This document shows, piece after piece, positions 17,648 through 25,062 of a DNA stretch of 64,000 nucleotides. The DNA is taken from NCBI RefSeq assembly GCF_002269125.1, contig NZ_NQKI01000007.1, forward strand, positions 1 to 64,000, given 5' to 3'. The stretch is from Pseudomonas lundensis (GTDB taxonomy: Bacteria > Pseudomonadota > Gammaproteobacteria > Pseudomonadales > Pseudomonadaceae). A model generated the notes under the pieces. It was given only the letters and a program-made list of their open reading frames with translations, searched no databases and was not told the DNA's origin. Numbering within the stretch: the stretch's first letter is position 1; each line of letters opens with the position of its first letter. The translations under genes were made by a program, and so were the position numbers.

Positions 17648-19723
17648 TTAACGCGCGACCAACACCTCGGCCCTGGCCTGCGCGGCGAGCAAACAGTCGT
17701 GGCAGACCGGTTTAGGGGGAAAAGGCGTTTCAGGTTGCCCTGCCGCACGCGCTGCCGGATCACGCGACTGTTCTGGCAAAGAAGGGGCCGCCGATAACCC
17801 GAGCAGCCCTGGCAGCAACGGGGCGGCAGCCGTGCCGCTGGCAGGGGCTCCGCCGATTTGGATCGGTGTGCTGCTCAATATCCCCCCGCCGCCAATGACA
17901 ATGTGTTCCCCGCCCGCTTTCAGGGTGAGGCTCGCGCCTGCGTCGAGAATCAGGTTGGCCCCGGCCTTGATGTGCACTTGCTGCCCGGCTTCGGCCACCA
18001 GCACTTGCCCCACACGGGTGTGGCTGCTGTTGGCGACGTGCAAGTAATCGTTGGCTTTGAGTTCGACTTTACGGTCGGCGGCCACCGTGCGGTGGTCTTC
18101 GCCCTCCAGCACCACGATGTTGTTGCCCATGATGGTTTCATGCCGCTCGTTACCGACCTCAAGGCGGCTGTCATGCTCGATCTTTTGTTGCATGTCGCGC
18201 TGGGCACGCAGGTAGATCAGCTCCCGGCCCGCCCGGTCTTCGAGGTGCAGTTCATTGAACCCGGTGCTGTTCGGTGAACTGCGACTGCGCAATACGGTGC
18301 GGGTTTTGTTGGCGGGCAAGGGATAAGGCACCGGGTTAAGGCTGTTGGCCAGGCAACCGCTCACCACAGGCTGATCCGGGTCGCCCTCAAGGAACGTGAC
18401 CAGCACTTCCATGCCGACACGCGGGATCGTGACGCCGCCGTGGCTGCTGCCCGCCCAGCTGGAGGCTACGCGCAGCCAGTAGCTGGCCTTGTCATCCGCC
18501 TTGCCTTCGCGGTCCCAATGGAACTTGACCTTGATGCGCCCATGGGCATCGCAATAGATCTCTTCACCTGCCGGCCCGGTCACCAATGCGGTCTGGCTGC
18601 CCAGCACCCGGGGTTTGGGGTAAGCCTGTTTGGGGCGATAAAACACATCCCAAGGGGTGGCCAAAAAGGTGTTGCGATAGCCCTGTTCGAACGCGTCGGG
18701 TTCTGGGGCGCTGTCTTGGGTCATGTTTTCTTCCAGCACGTGCGGCTGATAACCCTGATGGTGAATTTCAGTGAGCAACCACAGGTCGTTCCACTCTTTG
18801 CGCGGGTGCTCGGTAAGGGAGAGGAAGTGCCCCGTGACCAGCGTCGGCTGATCGCTTTTGCCCTCGGCCTGACGGTAGTCGGCGCGATGGCGCTCAAGGG
18901 CGCGCTGGGTCAAGGGCTTGCCACGTTTTTGCTTTACGAACAGCCCTGGGTAGTCGTAGTCCTCCAGATCGGGCTGCGGGGTTTGCGCTTGCGGACGGTG
19001 GTCGGCTTCAATCTGAAAACCGGCTTTCTCGAAGTCGTAATCCCGGCGAGTAACGCGGCTGGGGCGGGTTTCAAAACGCACCTTGAACTGTTTGATCACA
19101 GGCTCATCCGCCACCATGCCGCTGCCCTGCACGTAGGCCGTGGGCTTGGGCAGTCGGGGGAAGACGGTCTGATTGTCACCGAACACCAGCAAGTGGGACT
19201 GTTCGCAATGCTGAAAGTGGTAGTGAATACCTTCTTCGTGACAGAGCCGCTGAATGAAGTGCAAGTCTGACTCGTCGTATTGAACGCAGTACTCACGCGG
19301 CGGGTAGCTGGCATTCAATTGAAACTGATAGGTATCGCTTTGAATACCGTGCTCTTCAAGTACGCTGGCAATGATCTGAGCCACGGTGCGCTGCTGAAAG
19401 ATCCGCTGATTGGTGCGATGGCGCAGGTATGCCAAGTGGGGCACCAGCGTCAGGCTGTAACGGGTAAGGCGCTTGCCCGACTCGCCTTGTTCAATGCGAT
19501 AAATCTGCCCGTGAATGCCGTTTCCATGGCGGTTGAACGCCAGAAATGCCTGCTGGTGGAGCAAGCGTTCAAGGTCAAGATCGGCGCGTTCGCTGACGAG
19601 CTCAACAATGATTGCAAAGGGTGAGCTGATCGTCTCCTGCCCATGAAATTTGAGGACACGCAGATCCTGATTGAGCCCTTTGATGGTGAGCGTAAATTGC
19701 GTTTCGTTGGCTGGGCTGAACAT
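17648..19723 (-). CDS. vgrG: VgrG T6SS spike protein
   Basis: A 691-residue complete VgrG. The gp27-like N-terminal part begins FTLTIKGLNQDLRVLKFHGQ. The central part has PRVGMEVLVTFLEGDPDQPVV, the gp5/OB-fold signature, preceded by VKFHWDREGK. A DUF2345-like beta-helix needle follows (VGNERHETIMGNNIVVLEGE through GANLILDAGASLTLKAGG). A C-terminal tail with HDCLLAAQARAE may bind the adaptor or effector. It is the first gene of the cassette vgrG-DUF4123-tli-tli-tle1, all on the minus strand with small gaps or overlaps. No structural T6SS genes are in the window, so this is an orphan VgrG island served by an apparatus encoded elsewhere. Confidence 0.92.
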   Translation of the reverse strand: MFSPANETQFTLTIKGLNQDLRVLKFHGQETISSPFAIIVELVSERADLDLERLLHQQAFLAFNRHGNGIHGQIYRIEQGESGKRLTRYSLTLVPHLAYLRHRTNQRIFQQRTVAQIIASVLEEHGIQSDTYQFQLNASYPPREYCVQYDESDLHFIQRLCHEEGIHYHFQHCEQSHLLVFGDNQTVFPRLPKPTAYVQGSGMVADEPVIKQFKVRFETRPSRVTRRDYDFEKAGFQIEADHRPQAQTPQPDLEDYDYPGLFVKQKRGKPLTQRALERHRADYRQAEGKSDQPTLVTGHFLSLTEHPRKEWNDLWLLTEIHHQGYQPHVLEENMTQDSAPEPDAFEQGYRNTFLATPWDVFYRPKQAYPKPRVLGSQTALVTGPAGEEIYCDAHGRIKVKFHWDREGKADDKASYWLRVASSWAGSSHGGVTIPRVGMEVLVTFLEGDPDQPVVSGCLANSLNPVPYPLPANKTRTVLRSRSSPNSTGFNELHLEDRAGRELIYLRAQRDMQQKIEHDSRLEVGNERHETIMGNNIVVLEGEDHRTVAADRKVELKANDYLHVANSSHTRVGQVLVAEAGQQVHIKAGANLILDAGASLTLKAGGEHIVIGGGGILSSTPIQIGGAPASGTAAAPLLPGLLGLSAAPSLPEQSRDPAARAAGQPETPFPPKPVCHDCLLAAQARAEVLVAR

Positions 19724-19760
19724 CCATTACTCCTCGGGTGAACACCTTAACGTTAGGAAC

Positions 19761-19789
19761 GGCCACCCTCGTGTTGAACGAGGGTGGCC
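19761..19789. repeat. Strong 12-bp-stem hairpin upstream of vgrG
   Basis: Perfect arms GGCCACCCTCGT and ACGAGGGTGGCC enclose a 5-base loop, 38 bp before the vgrG start on the minus strand. No T-tract follows on either strand. It could act as an attenuator, an mRNA 5' structure, or mark the end of the short reading frame at 19894-19998. Confidence 0.55.
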
Positions 19790-19893
19790 TTCAGGCAGCA
19801 GGTCGGTAGCAACCGACAGGCGAACACCCGGCATCGGAACCCAAACATCCCGACACTTTTTGGCTGAAGCCCAGCCCCGAGGACTGGTTTTCA

Positions 19894-19998
19894 TCAGCGT
19901 CCTGACAGGTCGCGCCCAATGAATCTGCGGCACACGCAACGGCAGTCATTCGTCTGAGTCGCAGGCCCCGTGAAGGACGTGAAATCCGGCTTCGCCAT
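19894..19998 (-). CDS. Possible 34-residue peptide upstream of vgrG
   Basis: A short frame, MAKPDFTSFTGPATQTNDCR followed by CVCRRFIGRDLSGR. The ATG has an excellent AAGGAGA ribosome-binding site six bases upstream, much better than chance in non-coding DNA. It lies about 170 bp before vgrG on the same strand, and the rest of that gap holds only the 12-bp-stem hairpin. No family is recognised. It could be a leader peptide or a decayed gene start; overlapping frames on the same strand are also open, so confidence is low. Confidence 0.3.
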   Translation of the reverse strand: MAKPDFTSFTGPATQTNDCRCVCRRFIGRDLSGR

Positions 19999-20164
19999 GA
20001 ACGTTCTCCTTGCTGAAAACAGGCACTTGAAAGGCCACAATGCCGGACAAGCGCTGAATCGATTAATCAAGGTTCGTGCCAGCTTTTAAGAATTCCTTTT
20101 AAAGCAAATACATAGCGAAACAGGTTTTTTGAGAGGGTGTTTTGGGGGCCAAAAACAGGGAAAA

Positions 20165-20208
20165 AGTGCGCAAGAAGTTGCGCAGTGCTGTGCAACTTCT
20201 TGCGCACT
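20165..20208. repeat. Two head-to-head copies of a 22-bp palindromic element
   Basis: Arms of 17 bp, with the core GCAACTTCTTGCGCACT at 20192-20208 and its exact complement at 20165-20181, flank a 10-base centre. Each half is itself close to a hairpin with 9-bp arms around GAAG/CTTC. A third copy occurs at 20270-20291. The element lies in the 657-bp non-coding stretch between vgrG (19723) and the PhoH-like gene (20381), for which I see no confident gene beyond the possible 34-residue peptide. Confidence 0.8.
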
Positions 20209-20256
20209 CCTCTACAGACCAATGGGAATGTGGGCCGTAGCAATGTATGCACAGGG

Positions 20257-20265
20257 TTATCCACA
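20257..20265 (+). promoter_or_regulatory. Perfect DnaA box
   Basis: TTATCCACA, the consensus high-affinity DnaA box, lies four bases before the third 22-bp palindromic element (20270-20291). A single box can occur by chance in 64 kb with moderate probability, but its position among three palindromes is notable. Possible roles are DnaA titration or a replication-linked control site; there is no replication gene nearby to suggest an origin. Confidence 0.5.
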
Positions 20266-20269
20266 AAAC

Positions 20270-20291
20270 AGTGCGCAACTTCTTGCGCACT
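20270..20291. repeat. Third copy of the 22-bp palindromic element
   Basis: Perfect 9-bp arms AGTGCGCAA and TTGCGCACT around a CTTC loop. It shares the 17-base core GCAACTTCTTGCGCACT with the pair at 20165-20208. Confidence 0.8.
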
Positions 20292-20338
20292 TGACCATTT
20301 ATCGCTAGCGGATTGGAGGGGTAGTTTTGAAACAAAAC

Positions 20339-20357
20339 GGGCGGCCCATGGCCGCCC
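20339..20357 (-). terminator. Intrinsic terminator of the PhoH-like gene
   Basis: An 8-bp perfect stem GGGCGGCC/GGCCGCCC with a 3-base loop, followed on the minus strand by GTTTTGTTT. It begins 24 bp after the stop of the PhoH-like gene, as expected for a rho-independent terminator. Confidence 0.75.
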
Positions 20358-20380
20358 GATTCAGGGGTGAAAAGACAGGT

Positions 20381-21775
20381 TTACAAGTGCGATTCTGCGT
20401 ACTCGGCAAGTATCGAACGAGGCACCCCTTGCAGGGCAATGTGAACACCGTTAGGGAAGTCTTTGAAACGCTCCGTCAGGTAGGTCAGGCCCGAACTGGT
20501 GGCCGACAGGTAGGGCGTATCAATCTGTGCCAGGTTGCCCAGGCACACCACTTTCGATCCCGCGCCTGCACGGGTAATGATGGTTTTCATCTGATGTGGC
20601 GTCAGGTTTTGACATTCGTCGATCAAGATCAGGCTTTGCTGGAAGCTACGGCCCCGGATGTAGTTCAGGGATTTGAACTGCAATGGCACCTTGCTCAGGA
20701 TGTAGTCCACGCTGCCGTGGGTGCTTTCATCGTCCATGTGCAGCGCTTCCAGGTTGTCGGTGATCGCCCCCAGCCAAGGCTCCATTTTCTCGGCCTCGGT
20801 GCCGGGCAAGAAGCCGATCTCCTGATCCAGCCCTTGCACGCTGCGGGTACAAATGATCCGCCGATACCGCTTGCTGACCATGGTTTGCTCAATCGCTGCG
20901 GCCAGCGCAAGGATGGTTTTACCCGAACCCGCCGCGCCCGAAAGGTTGACCAGGTGGATGTCAGGGTCAAGCAGTGCATACAACGCCAGCCCCTGGTAAA
21001 TGTCACGCGGCTTGAGGCCCCAGGCCTCCTGATGAAGCAGGGGCTCCTGGTGCATGTCGAGAATCAGCAGGTGGTCCTTGCGCACCTCCTTGATCCAACC
21101 CACGAAGCCTTGTTCGTCGATGATGAATTCGTTGATATGGACCGAGGGCAGGTTTTCGATCAGTTGCACCTGATGCCACGTGCTACCGTGCCCCTGACGG
21201 GTTTCCACTTTGCTGACGCGGTCCCAGAACGAGCCGGTCATGGTGTGATAGCCGCGTGACAGCATCGACACGTCGTCCACCAACTGATCGGTGCTGTAAT
21301 CTTCGGATTCAATCCCGCAGGCCCGGGCCTTGAGGCGCATGTTGATGTCTTTGGTGACCAGCACCACCTGAATCTCGGGCGAGCGGGCGTGCAAATCAAT
21401 CAACTGGTTGATGATGATGTTGTCGTTAAGGGTTTCAGGCAGCAGCGCGTTGGGTTCTCGGCGCTTGTTCATCAGGATCGACAGAAAGCCTTTGGGGCCA
21501 CTTTTGCCGCGCTGAATAGGCACGCCCTTTTCAACGTCTTCGGGCGATGCCACACCCAGTACCTGATCAATCAAACGAATGGCCTGACGGCATTCCGCTG
21601 CCACCAGTAATTTGCCGGTTTTGAGTTTGTCGAGCTCTTCGAGCACCGTCATGGGGATCGCGACGTGGTGCTCCTCGAAATTCAGCAACGCGTTGGGATC
21701 GTGAATCAGAACATTGGTATCGAGTACATAAAGGATTGGCTGGTTGGAGGAAGGCGTACGTCCGTGATCATCCAT
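20381..21775 (-). CDS. PIN-PhoH family ATPase/ribonuclease-like protein
   Basis: A 464-residue fusion of an N-terminal PIN domain (LYVLDTNVLIHDPNALLNF, with acidic residues for metal binding) and a C-terminal PhoH ATPase domain. The Walker A is SGAAGSGKTILALA (about 283-296) and the Walker B is LILIDECQN. Related PhoH2 proteins couple RNA unwinding to RNase activity; the exact substrate here is unknown. In P. aeruginosa this gene sits next to moaC; here about 19 kb separates them. The start is the ATG before DDHGRTPSSNQ. Upstream, 21776-22047 is a 5' region in which I see no further gene. Confidence 0.88.
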   Translation of the reverse strand: MDDHGRTPSSNQPILYVLDTNVLIHDPNALLNFEEHHVAIPMTVLEELDKLKTGKLLVAAECRQAIRLIDQVLGVASPEDVEKGVPIQRGKSGPKGFLSILMNKRREPNALLPETLNDNIIINQLIDLHARSPEIQVVLVTKDINMRLKARACGIESEDYSTDQLVDDVSMLSRGYHTMTGSFWDRVSKVETRQGHGSTWHQVQLIENLPSVHINEFIIDEQGFVGWIKEVRKDHLLILDMHQEPLLHQEAWGLKPRDIYQGLALYALLDPDIHLVNLSGAAGSGKTILALAAAIEQTMVSKRYRRIICTRSVQGLDQEIGFLPGTEAEKMEPWLGAITDNLEALHMDDESTHGSVDYILSKVPLQFKSLNYIRGRSFQQSLILIDECQNLTPHQMKTIITRAGAGSKVVCLGNLAQIDTPYLSATSSGLTYLTERFKDFPNGVHIALQGVPRSILAEYAESHL

Positions 21776-22047
21776 ACTCGGTCACCTTTGTGGGAGCCAT
21801 TCGACGCAATACCTCAACAGTGCTGCGCCTCGATATGACGGCCTGATCACCTGCCCGATGGTGTCCTGAAAAGACGCCACCTGTGTGGCAGGTTTCGGCG
21901 GTCTGTCTTCGTAATACTCCAAAACGTGTGACAAGAAAAAGTCTTTTTAGCGCGCAGGCATTATTTTTTCCTGAATGACGAATAGCCCTTGGCGCAATGC
22001 CAAACCGCTACTAGGCTTAGGAATTACCTGATATAGCGCCACCCTTT

Positions 22048-22248
22048 TCAGGCATCCAAATGGATGCCGCCCTGCACGTGCTGCAGCTCTCTGTGATCGA
22101 CGCCAAACACGCCAAATCGACTATTGAGGCCATCGTCAAAGACGCTCTGGTTGCGCAGGTTGAATACTTGCGCGTGGGCAGCGACGTCGCACGTCGCCTT
22201 TTGCAAGCTCACCGCCCGCCTGTAGAGGCCGGCCTTTGCTGGCGTCTG
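22048..22248 (-). other. Open frame in register after the amber stop of the deacetylase-like gene
   Basis: Directly after the TAG of the gene at 22249-23373, the same frame stays open for 66 codons (start QTPAKAGLYRRAV, end GGIHLDA) and ends at TGA. It could be a former C-terminus cut off by a nonsense mutation, a read-through extension, or chance in GC-rich DNA; the opposite strand is also open here. No domain is recognised. The frame ends beside a small 7-bp-arm palindrome at 22051-22068. Confidence 0.25.
22051..22068. terminator. Short palindrome downstream of the deacetylase-like gene
   Basis: GGCATCC and GGATGCC arms of 7 bp with a 4-base loop, about 180 bp after the minus-strand deacetylase stop. 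No T-tract follows, so a terminator role is tentative. Confidence 0.3.
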
Positions 22249-23373
22249 CTACTTGCCGAAAGCTGTGCAATCTTCCCACCCGATGCCGCTCTGTGCCGTG
22301 GCTTTCATGAGCCAGGGCAAGGCGGTACGCACCTTGTTCTGTGTGTCATGGAAGGCAATCACACCGTGACGCCAGAGCAGCATCAGGCTTAACACCCGCT
22401 GCGCGGACTGCTCGGCACTCAAACTGGACGCCATGTCCTGCGAATCGATATCCCACAGCGCCACACGCAACCCCTGGGATTGAAAGAAAGGCCCGCTGTC
22501 TTCACGACGCTGCCCATAAGGCGGTCGAAACAAAGGCACATAACTGTCGGGCACTGCCCGCTTGACCAGCGCAGTGCTGCGCAGGATTGAATCTTGCCAA
22601 TCGTTCCAATGGCTGTGCGAACGGTACTCCCACCCCTGAACGCCAACGCACTGCCCTTTATAGAGCGCTTGCAACTGCTGTTCGGACTGTTTGTTCAACC
22701 GTGCCTGCACGCTGTTGCCCAAGACAAAAAATGTCGCGCTGAGGGACTGTTTACGCAGGTAGTCGGTGAGCCAGTCCGTGCTGCCGGGCAGCTGGGTTGG
22801 GCCGCTGTCGAAGGACAACATGAACAGCCGGTCATTCATTGCCTGGCCATTGAGTTCATGCTCGCCGTAGAAGGCAATCTCACTGCCGGTCTGCGGGAAC
22901 AGCGCGGCAAGACGCAACTGCTCGTCCAGGTAGTTGCGATGAAACTCGGCACTCGGCTCAGCCCATTTCACGTAGAACGAGTCATCAGCGATTTCAAATT
23001 TGCCCGCTTGCTCGCGCAGGCTGTCCATGCCGTCAACGTAATAACAGAACGATGCGTCCTGATCGCAGCTTTGCTGGGCCAGGTTGTAGTTGGCCAACAA
23101 CCGTTGCCACATGCGCTGACGGACGGTATCAATCGCATCCATGTTGATGATCTTCAACCCCAGGCGCTGGCTGAGCGCACGTTCATCCAGTGTTTCACTG
23201 GTTAACAGCGCATGGGCGAAGGTGAGTATTTCTGCCCGCGAAGCCACATCGAACAGTGCCGGGCTGATTAACGACTCTGGCCACGTGCTGCGATCCAGCG
23301 TTGCTGGCTCATTGGGCGCCGCCACCGTGCTCAGGCACACCAGCCAGGCCGACAAGAAAAGAGCAATACGCAC
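22249..23373 (-). CDS. Exported polysaccharide-deacetylase-like (NodB-fold) protein
   Basis: A 374-residue secreted protein with a signal peptide (MRIALFLSAWLVCLSTVAAP). The C-terminal half is NodB-like: SFDSGP at 187-192, the SATFFVLGN strand near 212, HSHWN at 253-257, RPPYGQRRE near 283, and a final LWRHGVIAFHD strand. Canonical metal binding uses the second Asp of FDDG and two His of HSxxH; here these are Ser190 and His253 with Asn257. The protein may therefore be a non-canonical or inactive carbohydrate esterase. The N-terminal 180 residues match no family I know. It sits alone between the PhoH-like gene and divergent yaaA. A role in surface polysaccharide is possible but not shown. Confidence 0.75.
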   Translation of the reverse strand: MRIALFLSAWLVCLSTVAAPNEPATLDRSTWPESLISPALFDVASRAEILTFAHALLTSETLDERALSQRLGLKIINMDAIDTVRQRMWQRLLANYNLAQQSCDQDASFCYYVDGMDSLREQAGKFEIADDSFYVKWAEPSAEFHRNYLDEQLRLAALFPQTGSEIAFYGEHELNGQAMNDRLFMLSFDSGPTQLPGSTDWLTDYLRKQSLSATFFVLGNSVQARLNKQSEQQLQALYKGQCVGVQGWEYRSHSHWNDWQDSILRSTALVKRAVPDSYVPLFRPPYGQRREDSGPFFQSQGLRVALWDIDSQDMASSLSAEQSAQRVLSLMLLWRHGVIAFHDTQNKVRTALPWLMKATAQSGIGWEDCTAFGK

Positions 23374-23580
23374 GAATCAATCCCCCTGTAAAAACTGTGC
23401 GCACTATAACCTGCTGCCCAACAAATGCCTGTTGATACTCGGCCACTGTCGTCGCTGCCAAGCCCTGCACGATTGCACCACTGCCCCTTCCTCTGCGGCA
23501 TGCGCGTTCTATCGGCGTCATAGGTGGAGTCAAATCGCCCAACCCCCTAGAATCCCCCGACGCTTAAAGGAGACGACCCC

Positions 23581-24360
23581 ATGCTGATGGTGATTTCACC
23601 CGCTAAAACCCTCGACTACGAGACGCCGCCGGCCACCCAGCGCTTTACCCAGCCGCACTACCTGGATCATTCGCAGGCGTTGATCGGCCAACTGCGCGAA
23701 CTGAGCCCGCAGCAGATTGGCGAGCTGATGCACCTGTCCGACAAGCTGTCCGGCCTGAATGCCGCGCGCTTCGGCAGCTGGACACCTGCTTTCACCCCTG
23801 AAAACGCCAAACAAGCGTTGCTGGCATTCAAGGGCGATGTGTACACCGGCCTGAATGCCGTGGATTTCAGCGAGGCGGATTTTGATTACGCGCAAACCCA
23901 TTTGCGCATGCTTTCAGGGCTATACGGGCTGCTGCGCCCGTTGGACCTGATGATGCCGTATCGCCTGGAGATGGGCACCAAACTGGCCAACGCCCGGGGC
24001 AAAGACCTGTACGCCTTCTGGGGCACGCGTATCAGCGAGTGGCTCAATGAGGCGCTGGCTGCCCAAGGCGATGATGTGCTGCTCAACCTGGCGTCCAATG
24101 AGTACTTTTCGGCGGTCAAGAAATCAGCCCTGAACGCGCGCATCATCAACACCGAATTCAAAGATTTGAAAAACGGACAGCACAAAATCATCAGTTTTTA
24201 TGCCAAAAAAGCCCGCGGCATGATGAGCCGTTTCGTGATCAAGGAACGCATTAACACCCCCGAGCAGCTCAAGCAGTTCGATGCTCAGGGTTACTATTAC
24301 AGCGCCGAACAATCCAAACCCGATCTGCTGGTTTTTTTACGCGACCACGCCCCCGAATAA
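23581..24360 (+). CDS. yaaA: Peroxide stress protein YaaA (DUF328)
   Basis: A 259-residue YaaA protein of normal length. The start [14 protein letters not shown] and the segments [33 protein letters not shown] and [13 protein letters not shown] are family hallmarks. In E. coli YaaA limits free iron and oxidative DNA damage during peroxide stress. An AAGGAGA ribosome-binding site precedes the ATG. The gene is monocistronic: a divergent gene lies upstream, and the long alginate control region with a hairpin follows. Confidence 0.93.
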   Translation: MLMVISPAKTLDYETPPATQRFTQPHYLDHSQALIGQLRELSPQQIGELMHLSDKLSGLNAARFGSWTPAFTPENAKQALLAFKGDVYTGLNAVDFSEADFDYAQTHLRMLSGLYGLLRPLDLMMPYRLEMGTKLANARGKDLYAFWGTRISEWLNEALAAQGDDVLLNLASNEYFSAVKKSALNARIINTEFKDLKNGQHKIISFYAKKARGMMSRFVIKERINTPEQLKQFDAQGYYYSAEQSKPDLLVFLRDHAPE

Positions 24361-24376
24361 ATCCCGCCTTTTTGAC

Positions 24377-24399
24377 GTTCCCCGGGCTAACCGGGGAGC
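24377..24399 (+). terminator. Hairpin after yaaA
   Basis: GTTCCCCGG and CCGGGGAGC arms (nine pairs including one G-T) with a 5-base loop, 16 bp after the yaaA stop. No T-tract follows, so it may be a weak or rho-assisted terminator. Confidence 0.4.
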
Positions 24400-25062
24400 G
24401 CACTGCGATGTGACCCCCTTCACACTCTGGCGCAAACAGCCAAATATTTGACGCCAAAACTACGTCTTGAAATCTCTATGAACATAAATTCACTCGACAG
24501 ATGTGACTTTTTTTCATAGTGGCACCTAATTTATTTACCCATAGTGGCAATTAACTATCCCCGCCGATGAACGCCTTGTAACTAAAGGGTGAAACCTTAA
24601 GTGCTATCAATATGGAACCAGTGCCATCACTTTTCATTTTGTTAAATTTCGTTGAAAACGGGATGAACGGCCCGGAACTATGTCCGAGAGCACTGCTCAT
24701 ACAACCCGTAACGATTCTTACAGATTTGTGAGATATCACTTACACAGATAAAACCAACTTTCTGGTGTTATCCGTATTAACAAAGCCCAGGCAAAGGTGA
24801 CTGAAGCAGAGCTATAACCCTTTGTTTTAAAAGGCTAAAAAAAAGAGAGCGCGCGGCGCCAGGCGCCCACCCAAGGCCGTCCCCATCATCTGACAGGCCT
24901 TACTGATAGTGATGAGTTGCACTTTAAATGTGCAACTTCCAACAACTTAAAACTTAACGATGCCTGCACACGGCATTACGGCTTTTATGTGCCGTAGTTC
25001 CGAGTGCGCCCACACTTTAAGTCCGGCTATTAAATGGCCTATACAAGACAGAGGTAATTGCG
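24400..25062 (+). promoter_or_regulatory. Long non-coding control region of the alginate operon
   Basis: About 660 bp without a credible gene before algD, and visibly more AT-rich than the surroundings. It holds a 10-bp direct repeat CATAGTGGCA (24515-24524 and 24540-24549, 25 bp apart), a candidate AlgU promoter (24675-24701), a perfect 8-bp-arm inverted repeat AGTTGCAC/GTGCAACT (24915-24937), and a smaller TACGGC/GCCGTA palindrome near 24976-24995. In P. aeruginosa algD is driven from far upstream by AlgU with AlgR, AmrZ and others; I could not confidently locate AlgR sites here. Confidence 0.6.
24675..24701 (+). promoter_or_regulatory. Candidate AlgU (sigma-22) promoter of algD
   Basis: GAACTA at 24675-24680 matches the GAACTT -35 element in five of six positions. 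It is spaced 16 bp from TCATA (24697-24701), a partial match to TCTGA. Transcription from here would give a leader of about 355 nt, close to the long algD leader known in P. aeruginosa. It is a guess supported by position rather than a strong match. Confidence 0.4.

Noticed and set aside
20067..20335. Small proteins encoded across the palindromic elements
   Set aside because: Their translations derive from the inverted repeats themselves, with no ribosome-binding sites.
22060..22392. Plus-strand 110-codon frame downstream of the deacetylase-like gene
   Set aside because: It overlaps the 3' end of that gene antisense for 144 bp, has no ribosome-binding site and begins inside a palindrome. No family recognised.
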